NCBI RefSeq assembly: GCF_900103265.1
Contig: NZ_FMWX01000007.1
Coordinates: 1-64,000 of the forward strand
Direction: 5' to 3'
Source: Sphingomonas sp. NFR15
GTDB lineage: Bacteria > Pseudomonadota > Alphaproteobacteria > Sphingomonadales > Sphingomonadaceae
Length of the DNA: 64,000 nt
Part shown: one piece after another, positions 54,712 to 62,806 of the stretch
Layout: each line of letters opens with the position of its first letter
How positions within the stretch are numbered: the first letter of the stretch is position 1
Notes under the pieces: generated by a model
The model's database searches: none
Seen by the model: the letters and a program-made list of their open reading frames with translations, nothing else
Told to the model about the DNA's origin: nothing
Program-made: the position numbers and the translations under genes

Positions 54712-55935
54712 TCAGCGCGTCTCCGCATCCTTCGGCTCGTCCTTTGGCGCCCCCTCCGCCGGCACCGCGCGCACGGGCGCGCTCACCACGCCGGGCGGGT
54801 TGGGCACGATGCGGTCGCGGCCCGAGAATTTGGCTTCGTAGGCGCGTTGATCGGCACGTTCGAGCAGCGTGGCCAGCGTGTCGCCCGGCTTCAACTGGGC
54901 GATGCCGCCGCTCGCCGTGATATTGGGCAGATGCGCGATGCCGGGCAGGGCCTTGCGGATCGCCGTGGCGACGTGCCACGCGCCTTTGAGCGTGGTGCGA
55001 TCGAGCAGGAGCACGAACTCCTCGCCGCCGAGCCGGGCGACCGTCGCCGAGCGGGGCGCCATCTTCAGCAGCAGATCGGCGAAGGCGCGGATCACCGCAT
55101 CCCCGGCGGCGTGGCCATAGGTGTCGTTGACGCGCTTGAAATGGTCGAGATCGAACATCGCCAGCGCGAGCGGTTCGCGGGTCCGCCCCGCATGGGCGAT
55201 CATCCGCGCGGCGGCGCGTTCGAAGCCACGGCGATTGGCGACGCCGGTCAGCGGGTCGGTCTCGGATTCGAGAATGGTGCGGCCCATCGCCTGTTCGACC
55301 GCGATGAGCAGGATGAGCAGCCCCACGGTGATGAGGAGCAACCCGCCGGTCGCCTGCGAGAACAAGGCGTATTTGCTGCTGGCGTATTCCCGGGCGCTCG
55401 CGCCCGAGCCGAAGGTGCTGGCGAACACCGGCTTCGCCAGGAAATAGACGGTGCTGACCGCGAACAGGATCGCCACCGCCGTCCATAACCGGCCGCCGCG
55501 TTCGCGCACGGTGCGGATCGCGACCCACGCCGAGAGCGCCGAGGCGGCGGCGAACGGCGCCTGAAACGCCATTTCATAGGGCAAGGCGTTGCGATGGCCG
55601 CCCCAGATCGCCGCGCGCAGCACCGCCCCGCAGACGAGGATGAGCGCCGCCCCGCGCCACGGCAAGGCGCGGCCCGACATCGCCGCCAAGCCGAGCGGCG
55701 TCGCCAGCGTGGAAAGCAGCAGGCTCGCGTAGCTCGTCGCGACGAACAGCGGGCTCCAGGCGCTGAAGCGGACGCCGAGTTCGCTGAGCGGCGCCAGCAT
55801 GACGAGCGCGTAGCTAACGCAGAACCATTCGACCGCGCGCTGGCTGTGATAGGAAAAGCGGATGACGGCGAAGGCGACCGCGAACAGCAGCGCCGCGCAG
55901 GCATTGACGATCAGAGCGTAGACCGCGCCATCCAT
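54712..55935 (-). CDS. Membrane-bound diguanylate cyclase (GGDEF)
   Basis: The 407-residue protein has six membrane segments over residues 5-215 and a GGDEF domain at about 225-380 with Asp-Pro-Leu-Thr-Gly-Val-Ala-Asn-Arg-Arg-Gly-Phe, Phe-Asp-Leu-Asp-His-Phe-Lys and active-site Gly-Gly-Glu-Glu-Phe. The product would make c-di-GMP. The membrane part is an unassigned sensor. The tail is Pro/Glu-rich. No I-site RxxD is clear. Confidence 0.93.
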   Translation of the reverse strand: MDGAVYALIVNACAALLFAVAFAVIRFSYHSQRAVEWFCVSYALVMLAPLSELGVRFSAWSPLFVATSYASLLLSTLATPLGLAAMSGRALPWRGAALILVCGAVLRAAIWGGHRNALPYEMAFQAPFAAASALSAWVAIRTVRERGGRLWTAVAILFAVSTVYFLAKPVFASTFGSGASAREYASSKYALFSQATGGLLLITVGLLILLIAVEQAMGRTILESETDPLTGVANRRGFERAAARMIAHAGRTREPLALAMFDLDHFKRVNDTYGHAAGDAVIRAFADLLLKMAPRSATVARLGGEEFVLLLDRTTLKGAWHVATAIRKALPGIAHLPNITASGGIAQLKPGDTLATLLERADQRAYEAKFSGRDRIVPNPPGVVSAPVRAVPAEGAPKDEPKDAETR

Positions 55936-56006
55936 GACCGAAAGCCCCCTCCTGCGGCGGAATATACACCGGGGCCGCTCGAAAAAGGGTTAACGCGCGT
56001 GGTTCG

Positions 56007-56705
56007 CTAGACGGCGCCCTCGTCGCGATATTTGATTTCCAGGAACCGACCGCGGGTGGCGAGCGCATCGAGATCGCCCTGGGCGAGCTGTTCGGTCATC
56101 TCGCGGATTTCGGTGTCGATCAGGCGGAGACTGTCGGCGAGCTGCGCGTCGGGGGACTTGCCGTTGCGGGCCTGCGCGCGCAGCGGCTCGGGGACGCGGG
56201 CATAGCCGCGGATCAGCTCGGGGAGTTGTTCGCCCAGCAATTTGCGTACCTCCAGCGCGGCGGGCTGCTGCTCGTCGAGGGTGGCGAGCTGCGGCGCAAG
56301 TGTGTCGAGCCGCGTGCCGATGCCGTCGAGCAACGTCTGCGCGGGCGCGGGCAGCGCCGGGCGCTGCGTCTCCAGCCACTGCTCGGTGCGCGCGGGCAGC
56401 GCCCTGAGTGGCACCTCCGCGAGTCTCTCGGGCGCGACCGGCGTGTCGAGCCGGGCGAAGGCGAGGATCAGCGTCACCGCGAGCAGCAGCGCGCCGACGA
56501 TGAGCGCGCCGCCCATGCCGATCGGCATGATCCAGCCGACGACGATCGTCGCCACGATAATCGCGAGATCGGCGCCCACGATCAGCGTCGCGCGCTTGGC
56601 GAGGCTGGTGGTGCCGCGCGCGCGGCGGCGCTGCGCGGTGGCCCGGTCGCGCGTGCGGTCGAGCAGTTCGCTGGTGCGCGCGATCTGGCGATCGACGTCG
56701 GTCAT
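56007..56705 (-). CDS. XpaC-like membrane protein next to telA
   Basis: The 232-residue protein has two membrane segments at about 38-58 and 63-85 and a helical C-terminal region ending in Leu-Glu-Ile-Lys-Tyr-Arg-Asp. TelA genes are often paired with an XpaC-family gene, and size and position fit that family; sequence support alone is weak. It starts two bases after the telA stop. Confidence 0.65.
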   Translation of the reverse strand: MTDVDRQIARTSELLDRTRDRATAQRRRARGTTSLAKRATLIVGADLAIIVATIVVGWIMPIGMGGALIVGALLLAVTLILAFARLDTPVAPERLAEVPLRALPARTEQWLETQRPALPAPAQTLLDGIGTRLDTLAPQLATLDEQQPAALEVRKLLGEQLPELIRGYARVPEPLRAQARNGKSPDAQLADSLRLIDTEIREMTEQLAQGDLDALATRGRFLEIKYRDEGAV

Positions 56706-56706
56706 G

Positions 56707-57906
56707 TCACACCGCCTCCAGCTTGAAGCTGCTGTTCGGGCCCGAAACCGCGTTCTGCGCGGCGCCTTCGGCGCGGGCGATATAGCCCTTCGACTTCTCG
56801 ACCTCGCTCGACAGCGTGTTGACCGTGGTCTTCATCGAATCGAGCGCCTTCAGCTTGAACGTGTCGATCGCGTCCATCGTGTCGTAGATGTTCTGGAACG
56901 CGCGCTGGAGCGTCTCGACGGGGATCGTCGAGGCGGCGGCCTGTTCGTGGATCGCGGCGGTCTGGCTCTTGAGCAGCTTGCCGGTCGAATCGATAATGTT
57001 GGCGGTGGTGGTGTTGAGCGCGGTGATCTGGTCGAGCACCAGCTTCTGGTTGGCGAGCGCCTGCGCGACGGTGACGGCGGTGCGCAGCGCCGAGACGGTG
57101 GTGGTGGAGGCGCGATCGACGCCCTTGACCAGCTCGACATTGTTCTTCTTGACGAGATCGAGCGCGAGATACCCCTGCACCGTCACCGCCATTTGCGTCA
57201 GCAGATCCTGCGTGCGCTGGCGGACGTAGAAGAGCGCGGTCTCGCGGATCGCCTTGGCCTTGGCGGGGTCGCTATGGTCGAGCTCGTTGGCCTTATCCTC
57301 GAGCCGGGCGTCCATTTCCCTGGACAGGACGATCATCTGTTCGAGCCGGCCCATCGCCGCCCACAGATTGGCGCGCTCGGTATCGATCGCGGCATTGTCC
57401 ATCAACAGCTCGTCCTTGCCGCGCGCGAGCGTCTTGAGGATCGCGTTGATGTGCGTCTGCGACGAGCGGTATTTGTCGAAATAGCTGGTGATGCCGCCGC
57501 CGAAGATCTTGCTGACGAGCCCGCCCTTGCCCGACAGCAGGCTGCTGTTGGCGGCGGGATCGAGCTTCTCGATCGTGCGGCGCAGTTCGGTGAGATCGGC
57601 GCCGACGCCGCTTTCGCTGTCCATCGCCTTGACGGGCCTGTCGAGGAAGCGGTTCGACTGACCGGCGGCGTCGCGGATCTCCTTCTGCCCCATCGCGGCG
57701 ATCGCATCGACGCGCTTGCCGAATTCGGGCGAGTTGACGTCCTGCGCGATCAGCTCGTCGACGAAGCCGGCGACCTTCTCCTGCAATTGCGTGCGGACCT
57801 TGTCGTCGACCGGCACCAGCCCGGCCGCCTTCGCCGGCGCGACCGCGGGCACGGGGTCGGGCGGGGTCAGCACCAGGCTCGGCTCGGTCGTGTCGGTATC
57901 GGCCAT
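56707..57906 (-). CDS. TelA-family toxic anion resistance protein
   Basis: The 399-residue, mainly helical protein has the TelA pattern: Leu-Arg-Arg-Thr-Ile-Glu-Lys-Leu-Asp-Pro, Gly-Gly-Gly-Ile-Thr-Ser-Tyr-Phe-Asp-Lys-Tyr-Arg-Ser-Ser-Gln, Asp-Asn-Ala-Ala-Ile and Gln-Asp-Leu-Leu-Thr-Gln. Members were first linked to tellurite resistance and also occur with phage/colicin tolerance. The ATG at 57906 is the start; upstream in-frame codons are not family-like. Confidence 0.92.
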   Translation of the reverse strand: MADTDTTEPSLVLTPPDPVPAVAPAKAAGLVPVDDKVRTQLQEKVAGFVDELIAQDVNSPEFGKRVDAIAAMGQKEIRDAAGQSNRFLDRPVKAMDSESGVGADLTELRRTIEKLDPAANSSLLSGKGGLVSKIFGGGITSYFDKYRSSQTHINAILKTLARGKDELLMDNAAIDTERANLWAAMGRLEQMIVLSREMDARLEDKANELDHSDPAKAKAIRETALFYVRQRTQDLLTQMAVTVQGYLALDLVKKNNVELVKGVDRASTTTVSALRTAVTVAQALANQKLVLDQITALNTTTANIIDSTGKLLKSQTAAIHEQAAASTIPVETLQRAFQNIYDTMDAIDTFKLKALDSMKTTVNTLSSEVEKSKGYIARAEGAAQNAVSGPNSSFKLEAV

Positions 57907-58032
57907 CGTCTCTTTCCTTTGCGGGGGTTTCGCCCGTCTCAAGCTGTTATATGTAAATAACACACGAGGTTTTGCAATCTCTGGCTGTGACGCACTCTAG
58001 CGGTTCCGGTTCCCCCGCGAAAGCGACACGAC

Positions 58033-58120
58033 CGTCGCCCCGGCGGAGGCCGGGGCCGTTGGGTTTGGGGCGATCGATCCGCCAAATCACGCAGCGGCAC
58101 CGGCCTGCGCCGGGGCGACG
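58033..58120. repeat. Family B palindromic repeat pair
   Basis: GTCGCCCCGGCGGAGGCCGG and CCGGCCTGCGCCGGGGCGAC in opposite orientation in the gap between divergent telA and the LytS-like kinase. Confidence 0.85.
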
Positions 58121-58150
58121 ATTTTGCGATCCTTGCTCAGCCAAGCTAGG

Positions 58151-59266
58151 ATGCCCCGCATGGCGCTGTTTTCCCTTCCCGCGATCTTCTCGCGGCCGTT
58201 TTTCGAGGACAAGGGGCGCGCGTTCTGGCGGCTGCAGGCGGCGGGCTGGTCGGGCTATCTGCTGTTGCGCAGCGTCTCCAGCGTGTCGAATGGGCAGGAC
58301 ATTTCGGGCGTGGTGCCGGTGATCGTCGAATCGATCGTCGGCTATTGCATCACGCTGCTGCTCTCGACGCTCTACCATTACTACCGGCGCCAGCGGCAGC
58401 TCGCCGCGATCCTGCTGACCATCGTCACGCTCGCGGTGGCGACGGTGCTGTATTCGGTGCTTGACGCCTTCTCCTTCTCGTTCATCAAGCTCGCCGATCC
58501 GGGGCTCAACCTCGGGCTGGTGCTGGGGACGATCTTCCTCAACTTCACCGTGCTGGCGGGCTGGTCGGCGCTGTACTTCGGGATCAATTTCTACCTGATC
58601 GTCGAGGCGCAGATGGACCAGATGGCGGCGCTGGAAAATACCGCCAGTTCGGCGCAGCTCGCGATGCTGCGCTACCAGCTCAACCCGCATTTCCTGTTCA
58701 ACACGCTCAATTCGATCTCGACGCTGGTGCTGCTCAAGCAGACCGAGCGCGCCAATGCGATGCTGAGCCGGCTGTCCTCGTTCCTGCGCTATACGCTGGC
58801 CAACGAGCCGACCGCCAACGTGACGCTGCAGCAGGAGGTTGAAACGCTGAAGCTCTATCTCGAAATAGAGAAGATGCGGTTCGAGGACCGGCTGCGACCG
58901 AGCTTCGATATCGACCCGCGCGTGTCGCAGGCGCGGCTGCCGTCGCTGCTGCTGCAACCGCTCGTCGAGAATGCGATCAAATATGCGGTGACGCCGAAGG
59001 AGGAGGGGGCCGAAATCAACGTCACCGCGCGGCTGAGCGGGGATCGGGTGCAGATCGGCGTATCCGATACCGGCCCGGGCTTGTATGAAACGAAAGCGCG
59101 GTCAAGCGCATCCACTGGCGTGGGGCTCGCCAATATCAGGGAGCGGCTGGCGCAGACCTTCGGGGCTGACCACCGCTTCGAAACGCGTTCGATCCCGGGG
59201 GGCGGATACGGGGTCGAGATTGAAATACCGTTCCAGTTAGAGGAACCGAAGAGAGAGGCCGCATGA
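58151..59266 (+). CDS. LytS-type sensor histidine kinase
   Basis: The 371-residue protein has four membrane segments (residues about 25-155) and a His_kinase domain with phosphoacceptor His180 in Gln-Leu-Asn-Pro-His-Phe-Leu-Phe-Asn, an N-box Val-Glu-Asn-Ala-Ile-Lys-Tyr-Ala and Asp-Thr-Gly-Pro-Gly. The stop overlaps the regulator ATG (ATGA), so they form a pair. Start ATG 58151; 58160 also possible. The signal sensed is unknown. Confidence 0.93.
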   Translation: MPRMALFSLPAIFSRPFFEDKGRAFWRLQAAGWSGYLLLRSVSSVSNGQDISGVVPVIVESIVGYCITLLLSTLYHYYRRQRQLAAILLTIVTLAVATVLYSVLDAFSFSFIKLADPGLNLGLVLGTIFLNFTVLAGWSALYFGINFYLIVEAQMDQMAALENTASSAQLAMLRYQLNPHFLFNTLNSISTLVLLKQTERANAMLSRLSSFLRYTLANEPTANVTLQQEVETLKLYLEIEKMRFEDRLRPSFDIDPRVSQARLPSLLLQPLVENAIKYAVTPKEEGAEINVTARLSGDRVQIGVSDTGPGLYETKARSSASTGVGLANIRERLAQTFGADHRFETRSIPGGGYGVEIEIPFQLEEPKREAA

Positions 59267-60063
59267 CGATCCGTACCATATTGGTCGATGACGAACCCCT
59301 GGCGATCCAGGGGCTCGAGCTGAGACTGCAAGCGCATGAGGATGTCGAGATCATCGACAAATGCGCCAACGGCCGCGAGGCGATCCGGGCCATCAAGACC
59401 CACAAACCCGATCTCGTCTTCCTCGACATCCAGATGCCCGGGTTCGACGGCTTTTCGGTGGTGCAGGGGCTGATGGAGGTCGAACCGCCGCTGTTCGTCT
59501 TCGTGACCGCCTATTCGGACCATGCGCTGAAGGCGTTCGAGGCGCAGGCGACCGACTATCTGATGAAGCCGGTCGACGAGGCGCGGCTCGCCGACACGCT
59601 CGACCGCGTGCGCCAGCGGCTCGCCGAGAAGCGCGGCGTCGAGGAGGTCGACCGGCTGCGCGAGGTGCTCGCCGAGGTGGCGCCCGACTCGGTGGAAGAT
59701 ATCGTCGAGGGCGGCGACCAGGTCTCGGCGAGCCGGTTCGAGAAGCTCATCAACATCAAGGATCGCGGCCAGATCTTCCGCGTCGATGTCGACACGATCG
59801 AGCGGATCGATGCGGCGGGCGACTATATGTGCATCTACACCGGCGACAACACGCTGATCCTGCGCGAGACGATGAAGGATCTCGAGAAACGGCTCGACCC
59901 GCGCCGCTTCCAGCGCGTGCATCGCTCGACGATCGTCAATCTCGATCTGGTCAAAGAGGTGAAGCCCCACACCAACGGCGAATGCTTCCTGGTGCTCGGG
60001 AGCGGCGCGCAGGTGAAGGTGAGCCGCAGCTACCGCGACGTGGTCGCGCGGTTCGTGCATTGA
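59263..60063 (+). CDS. LytTR-family response regulator
   Basis: The 266-residue protein has a receiver domain with Asp55 (Leu-Val-Phe-Leu-Asp-Ile-Gln-Met-Pro-Gly) and a LytTR DNA-binding domain at about 160-265 with the closing Arg-Val-His-Arg-Ser-Thr-Ile-Val-Asn and Lys-Val-Ser-Arg-Ser-Tyr. Typical AgrA/AlgR-like. Overlaps the kinase by four bases. Confidence 0.95.
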   Translation: MTIRTILVDDEPLAIQGLELRLQAHEDVEIIDKCANGREAIRAIKTHKPDLVFLDIQMPGFDGFSVVQGLMEVEPPLFVFVTAYSDHALKAFEAQATDYLMKPVDEARLADTLDRVRQRLAEKRGVEEVDRLREVLAEVAPDSVEDIVEGGDQVSASRFEKLINIKDRGQIFRVDVDTIERIDAAGDYMCIYTGDNTLILRETMKDLEKRLDPRRFQRVHRSTIVNLDLVKEVKPHTNGECFLVLGSGAQVKVSRSYRDVVARFVH

Positions 60064-60104
60064 GGTGACGTGCGGGAGGTGCGGATGGGCACTTTCCCCA
60101 CTCC

Positions 60105-60175
60105 CCGTTCGTCCCGAGCGAAGTCGAGGGACATGCCCGAAGCGCAGGTGTCTCGACTGCGCTCGACACGAACGG
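60105..60175. repeat. Family A palindromic repeat pair
   Basis: CCGTTCGTCCCGAGCGAAG and CTGCGCTCGACACGAACGG in opposite orientation, directly followed by a family B pair. Confidence 0.85.
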
Positions 60176-60192
60176 TTGGGCAACGCCATATC

Positions 60193-60280
60193 CGTCGCCC
60201 CGGCGCAGGCCGGGGCCGCCGGGTTCGGGGCAACCGGCTCGCCAAATTCCGCGCCGGCCCCGGCCTTCGCCGGGGCGACG
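60193..60280. repeat. Family B palindromic repeat pair
   Basis: GTCGCCCCGGCGCAGGCCGG and CCGGCCTTCGCCGGGGCGAC in opposite orientation. Together with the preceding family A pair it fills the gap between the LytTR and DUF3297 genes, the only place in the window where both families sit side by side. Confidence 0.85.
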
Positions 60281-60283
60281 TGA

Positions 60284-60550
60284 TTAGGCTTGGGTCTCTT
60301 CCTCGCCCTCGGCCGGGCGTTCGAACCAGGCCTCGACCTCGCCCGACAGTTTGAGCGTCAGCGGCTGGCCGTTGCGATCGACCTTCTTGCCGAGCGCGAC
60401 GCGGATCCAGCCTTCGGAGCGGCAATATTCCTCGACATCGTTGCGCTCCTTGCCCTTGAAGCGGATGCCGATTCCGCGCGAGAGCTTGGCCTCGTCGAAG
60501 AACGGGCTGCGCGGGTTGGACGAAAGGCGATCGGGGGGCGTGTCGGTCAT
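60284..60550 (-). CDS. DUF3297 family protein
   Basis: The 88-residue protein begins MTDTPPDRLSSNPRSPFF and has Phe-Lys-Gly-Lys-Glu-Arg-Asn-Asp-Val-Glu-Glu-Tyr-Cys-Arg-Ser-Glu-Gly-Trp, then a Glu-rich end, matching DUF3297 in length and sequence. Function unknown. Confidence 0.9.
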   Translation of the reverse strand: MTDTPPDRLSSNPRSPFFDEAKLSRGIGIRFKGKERNDVEEYCRSEGWIRVALGKKVDRNGQPLTLKLSGEVEAWFERPAEGEEETQA

Positions 60551-60598
60551 GATGGCGCGTCTCTTGGCGGAAAATATGCGGGAAGGCCAGATGCGAAA

Positions 60599-60626
60599 AC
60601 GGCGCGGGGGAAGCCCGCGCCGTCTC
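60599..60626 (-). terminator. Intrinsic terminator for the Gly/Tyr-rich gene
   Basis: ACGGCGCGGG pairs with CCCGCGCCGT; on the minus strand the stem is followed by TTTTCG. It is about 20 bases beyond the stop of the gene starting at 61014. Confidence 0.75.
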
Positions 60627-60645
60627 GACGTTCAGCGTGGCCGGA

Positions 60646-61014
60646 TCAGTTGCAGACGCGGACCCGGACGTTTTCCCCGTAATAGGGATCCCAGCGCCAC
60701 GACGACCAGCAGCGCGGAGCGCGATAATAATCGTCGTAATAATATGCGGGCGGGCCGGCATAATAGCCGCGCGGGCCATCGTAATAGCCACGATCATAGC
60801 CGCGGTTGTTGCTGGCGATCGCCGCGCCGACGCCCAGGCCGACGATCCCGCCGAGCAGCGCCGCGCCGGTCGCGTCGCCGCCCCGGTGCCAGCCATGATA
60901 ACCACGATAGCCGCGATATCCGCCGCGCCACTGCGCCTCGGCCGGCATCGCCGCCGTCAGCGCGGTCGCGGCGAGGGCGACACCGAGACCGGCCTTCTTC
61001 AAAAACGCGTTCAT
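60646..61014 (-). CDS. Secreted Gly/Tyr-rich protein of unknown function
   Basis: The 122-residue protein has a signal peptide (cleavage after Ala-Glu-Ala, near residue 27), a Gly/Tyr/Arg-rich repeat section, a hydrophobic glycine-zipper-like helix (Gly-Gly-Ile-Val-Gly-Leu-Gly-Val-Gly-Ala-Ala), a Tyr-rich patch and two Cys near the end. A strong AGGAGG six bases before ATG 61014 sets the start. The glycine-zipper suggests membrane or surface association. Confidence 0.75.
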   Translation of the reverse strand: MNAFLKKAGLGVALAATALTAAMPAEAQWRGGYRGYRGYHGWHRGGDATGAALLGGIVGLGVGAAIASNNRGYDRGYYDGPRGYYAGPPAYYYDDYYRAPRCWSSWRWDPYYGENVRVRVCN

Positions 61015-61168
61015 CTCCAACCTCCTCGTATCAAAGCCCGTCCGCAGAGACCGACGTAACGCTTCGGTGGACCAGCTTGTTGCACTTGACTAGCCGAGTC
61101 GGTCTGAACACGCTCGGAATGGAGCGTTAAGCCACGGTTTATACGCGCGATCGGGCACGGAGCGGACA

Positions 61169-61576
61169 ATGGCATATTGGCTGATGAAATCGGAACCGGA
61201 AAGTTATACCTGGGCCGATCTGGTCGCCGAGGGCACGACCGAGTGGACCGGGGTGCGCAACCCGGCGGCGGCGCTGCACCTGAAGGCGGTGGCGGTGGGC
61301 GACCGCGCGTTCTTCTACCATTCGGGCAAGGAGAAGGCCGTCGTCGGCGTGATGGAGGTCGTGCGGAGCGCGCGGCAGGACGGCGATCAGCCGCGCTGGG
61401 TGTCGGTCGCGGTCGCGCCGGTGGCGGCGATGCCCACACCGGTCACGCTGGCGGCGATCAAGGCCGAGCCGCGGCTCGCCGGGCTGGAGATGCTGCGCCA
61501 GTCGCGCCTGTCGGTCAGTCCGGTCGATGCGGAGGCATGGGGCGTGGTGCTCGCGTTGGGCGGTCTCACCGCCTGA
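61169..61576 (+). CDS. EVE-domain protein
   Basis: The 135-residue protein begins MAYWLMKSEPESYTWADL and covers one EVE domain, with Trp-Thr-Gly-Val-Arg-Asn, Asp-Arg-Ala-Phe-Phe-Tyr-His-Ser-Gly and a final Leu-Gly-Gly-Leu. EVE proteins of the THYN1 type bind modified bases in DNA or RNA. Whether it senses methylated DNA here is unknown. Confidence 0.9.
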   Translation: MAYWLMKSEPESYTWADLVAEGTTEWTGVRNPAAALHLKAVAVGDRAFFYHSGKEKAVVGVMEVVRSARQDGDQPRWVSVAVAPVAAMPTPVTLAAIKAEPRLAGLEMLRQSRLSVSPVDAEAWGVVLALGGLTA

Positions 61577-61593
61577 ACGCACCGGCCCGGCGA

Positions 61594-61645
61594 ATGACAG
61601 CGCCGGATGACAGCCCGGATGACAGCCCGCATGACAGCCATGTCA
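61594..61645. repeat. Tandem ATGACAGCCCGG repeats
   Basis: Units at 61594-61606 (13 bases), 61607-61618, 61619-61630 and a partial unit at 61631 repeat ATGACAGC(C/G)C; the last joins ATGTCAT to form ATGACA-GCCA-TGTCAT. A further reversed copy GGGCTGTCAT is at 61684-61693. The array lies between the EVE gene and the PAP2 gene and looks like a multi-site operator or a simple repeat expansion. Confidence 0.65.
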
Positions 61646-61686
61646 TGCCGGGTTCAGCGCGCCGATATCCGGTGCGGCGCACAGGG

Positions 61687-61714
61687 CTGTCATTTATGTG
61701 TAACACGCTATAGC
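61687..61714 (+). promoter_or_regulatory. Possible sigma-70-like promoter of the PAP2 gene
   Basis: CTGTCA, 16 bases, then TATAGC. Each box matches four of six consensus bases. The -35 overlaps the reversed copy of the ATGACAG repeat, so a bound regulator could block it. Confidence 0.35.
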
Positions 61715-61775
61715 GTGCGTGATTCGCGTGGCACGGCTCTCGTGCCGCCCGGCACCCCGGAGCTTCTGATCGACC

Positions 61776-62717
61776 GTGTTGACCCTCTCCTCCGCGCCCA
61801 AATGGATCGCCTCGGGCCTCCTGATGTCGTTTATCGTGTTGGTGGCGCTGCTGCATCATGCCGGGCTGAGCATAGATCCGTGGAGCCCGAGCAACCTGCC
61901 GTTCGCTGCCGCCGCGCTGACGGTCGTGGCGCTGCGGCTCGCGGCACGGCGGTGGCGCGCGCCGCTGCTGGTGATCGCGGCGCGGACCGGCGCCTTCTAC
62001 GCCGCGCTGACCGCGATGGTGCTGATGGGCGCGGTCGCCTCCTATCCGCTCGCGGCGATGTCGCAGGGGTTCAGCGATGCCGCGCTCCAGCATGCCGACC
62101 GGCTGATCGGCTTCGACTGGATCGGGATGTACGATACCGTCGCCGCGCACCGCAGCCTGCAGGTGCTCGGCACCGCCGCCTATCGCAGCATCTATCTGAC
62201 CCCGGCGGTGATCCTTGGCTGGTTCGCGTGGGAGGGGCGTAACGCCGACGCCTATCGCTTCCTTGCGACCTTCTGGCTGGCGGCGACGATCACGTTGGTG
62301 TTGTATCCGATGATGCCGGCGGTCGGCCCGCTCTCCTATCTGTGGCACGGGCCGCTGCCGTATCTGCCCGAGAGCGAGACCTGGCAGGAGGGGCTGATCC
62401 CGGCGCTGCGCGCGGGGCGCGACACGGTGATCGACCTGGGCCAGTTGCGCGGCCTGGTCTCCGCGCCGAGCTTCCACACCGCCGCCGCGTTCGTGTTCAT
62501 CGCGGCGGGGTGGCAGATCCGCCCGCTGCGCTGGGCGGTGGTCGCGATCAACGTGGCGATGCTGCTGTCGACGCCGATCGAGGGCACGCATTACCTTTCC
62601 GACATGATCCTCGGCATGCTGGTCGCGCTGGTGGCGATCGCGGTGGTCGGCTTCGTCGCCGCCGAGCGGGGGAGCGGGAGGTGCGAGGCGCGGGAGCTGC
62701 GGCCGAGCCGGGTTTGA
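61776..62717 (+). CDS. PAP2-superfamily membrane enzyme, possible phospho-lipid transferase
   Basis: The 313-residue protein has about six to seven membrane segments and PAP2 motifs Pro-Ser-Phe-His-Thr-Ala-Ala and Thr-His-Tyr-Leu-Ser-Asp with catalytic His residues. The shape is like AUR1-type inositol-phosphorylceramide synthases, and sphingomonads make sphingolipids, but that link is inference. Start GTG 61776 or TTG 61779. Confidence 0.85.
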   Translation: MLTLSSAPKWIASGLLMSFIVLVALLHHAGLSIDPWSPSNLPFAAAALTVVALRLAARRWRAPLLVIAARTGAFYAALTAMVLMGAVASYPLAAMSQGFSDAALQHADRLIGFDWIGMYDTVAAHRSLQVLGTAAYRSIYLTPAVILGWFAWEGRNADAYRFLATFWLAATITLVLYPMMPAVGPLSYLWHGPLPYLPESETWQEGLIPALRAGRDTVIDLGQLRGLVSAPSFHTAAAFVFIAAGWQIRPLRWAVVAINVAMLLSTPIEGTHYLSDMILGMLVALVAIAVVGFVAAERGSGRCEARELRPSRV

Positions 62718-62724
62718 ATTCACC

Positions 62725-62806
62725 CCGTTCGTGCTGAGTGTGTCGAAGCAGCTATCCGTTAGAGAGCGCTTCTGGCACGCCCTTCGACTTCGCTCAGGGC
62801 GAACGG
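62725..62806. repeat. Family A palindromic repeat pair
   Basis: CCGTTCGTGCTGAGTGTGTC and CTTCGCTCAGGGCGAACGG in opposite orientation between convergent genes, ending just before the stop of the fusion gene. Confidence 0.8.
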
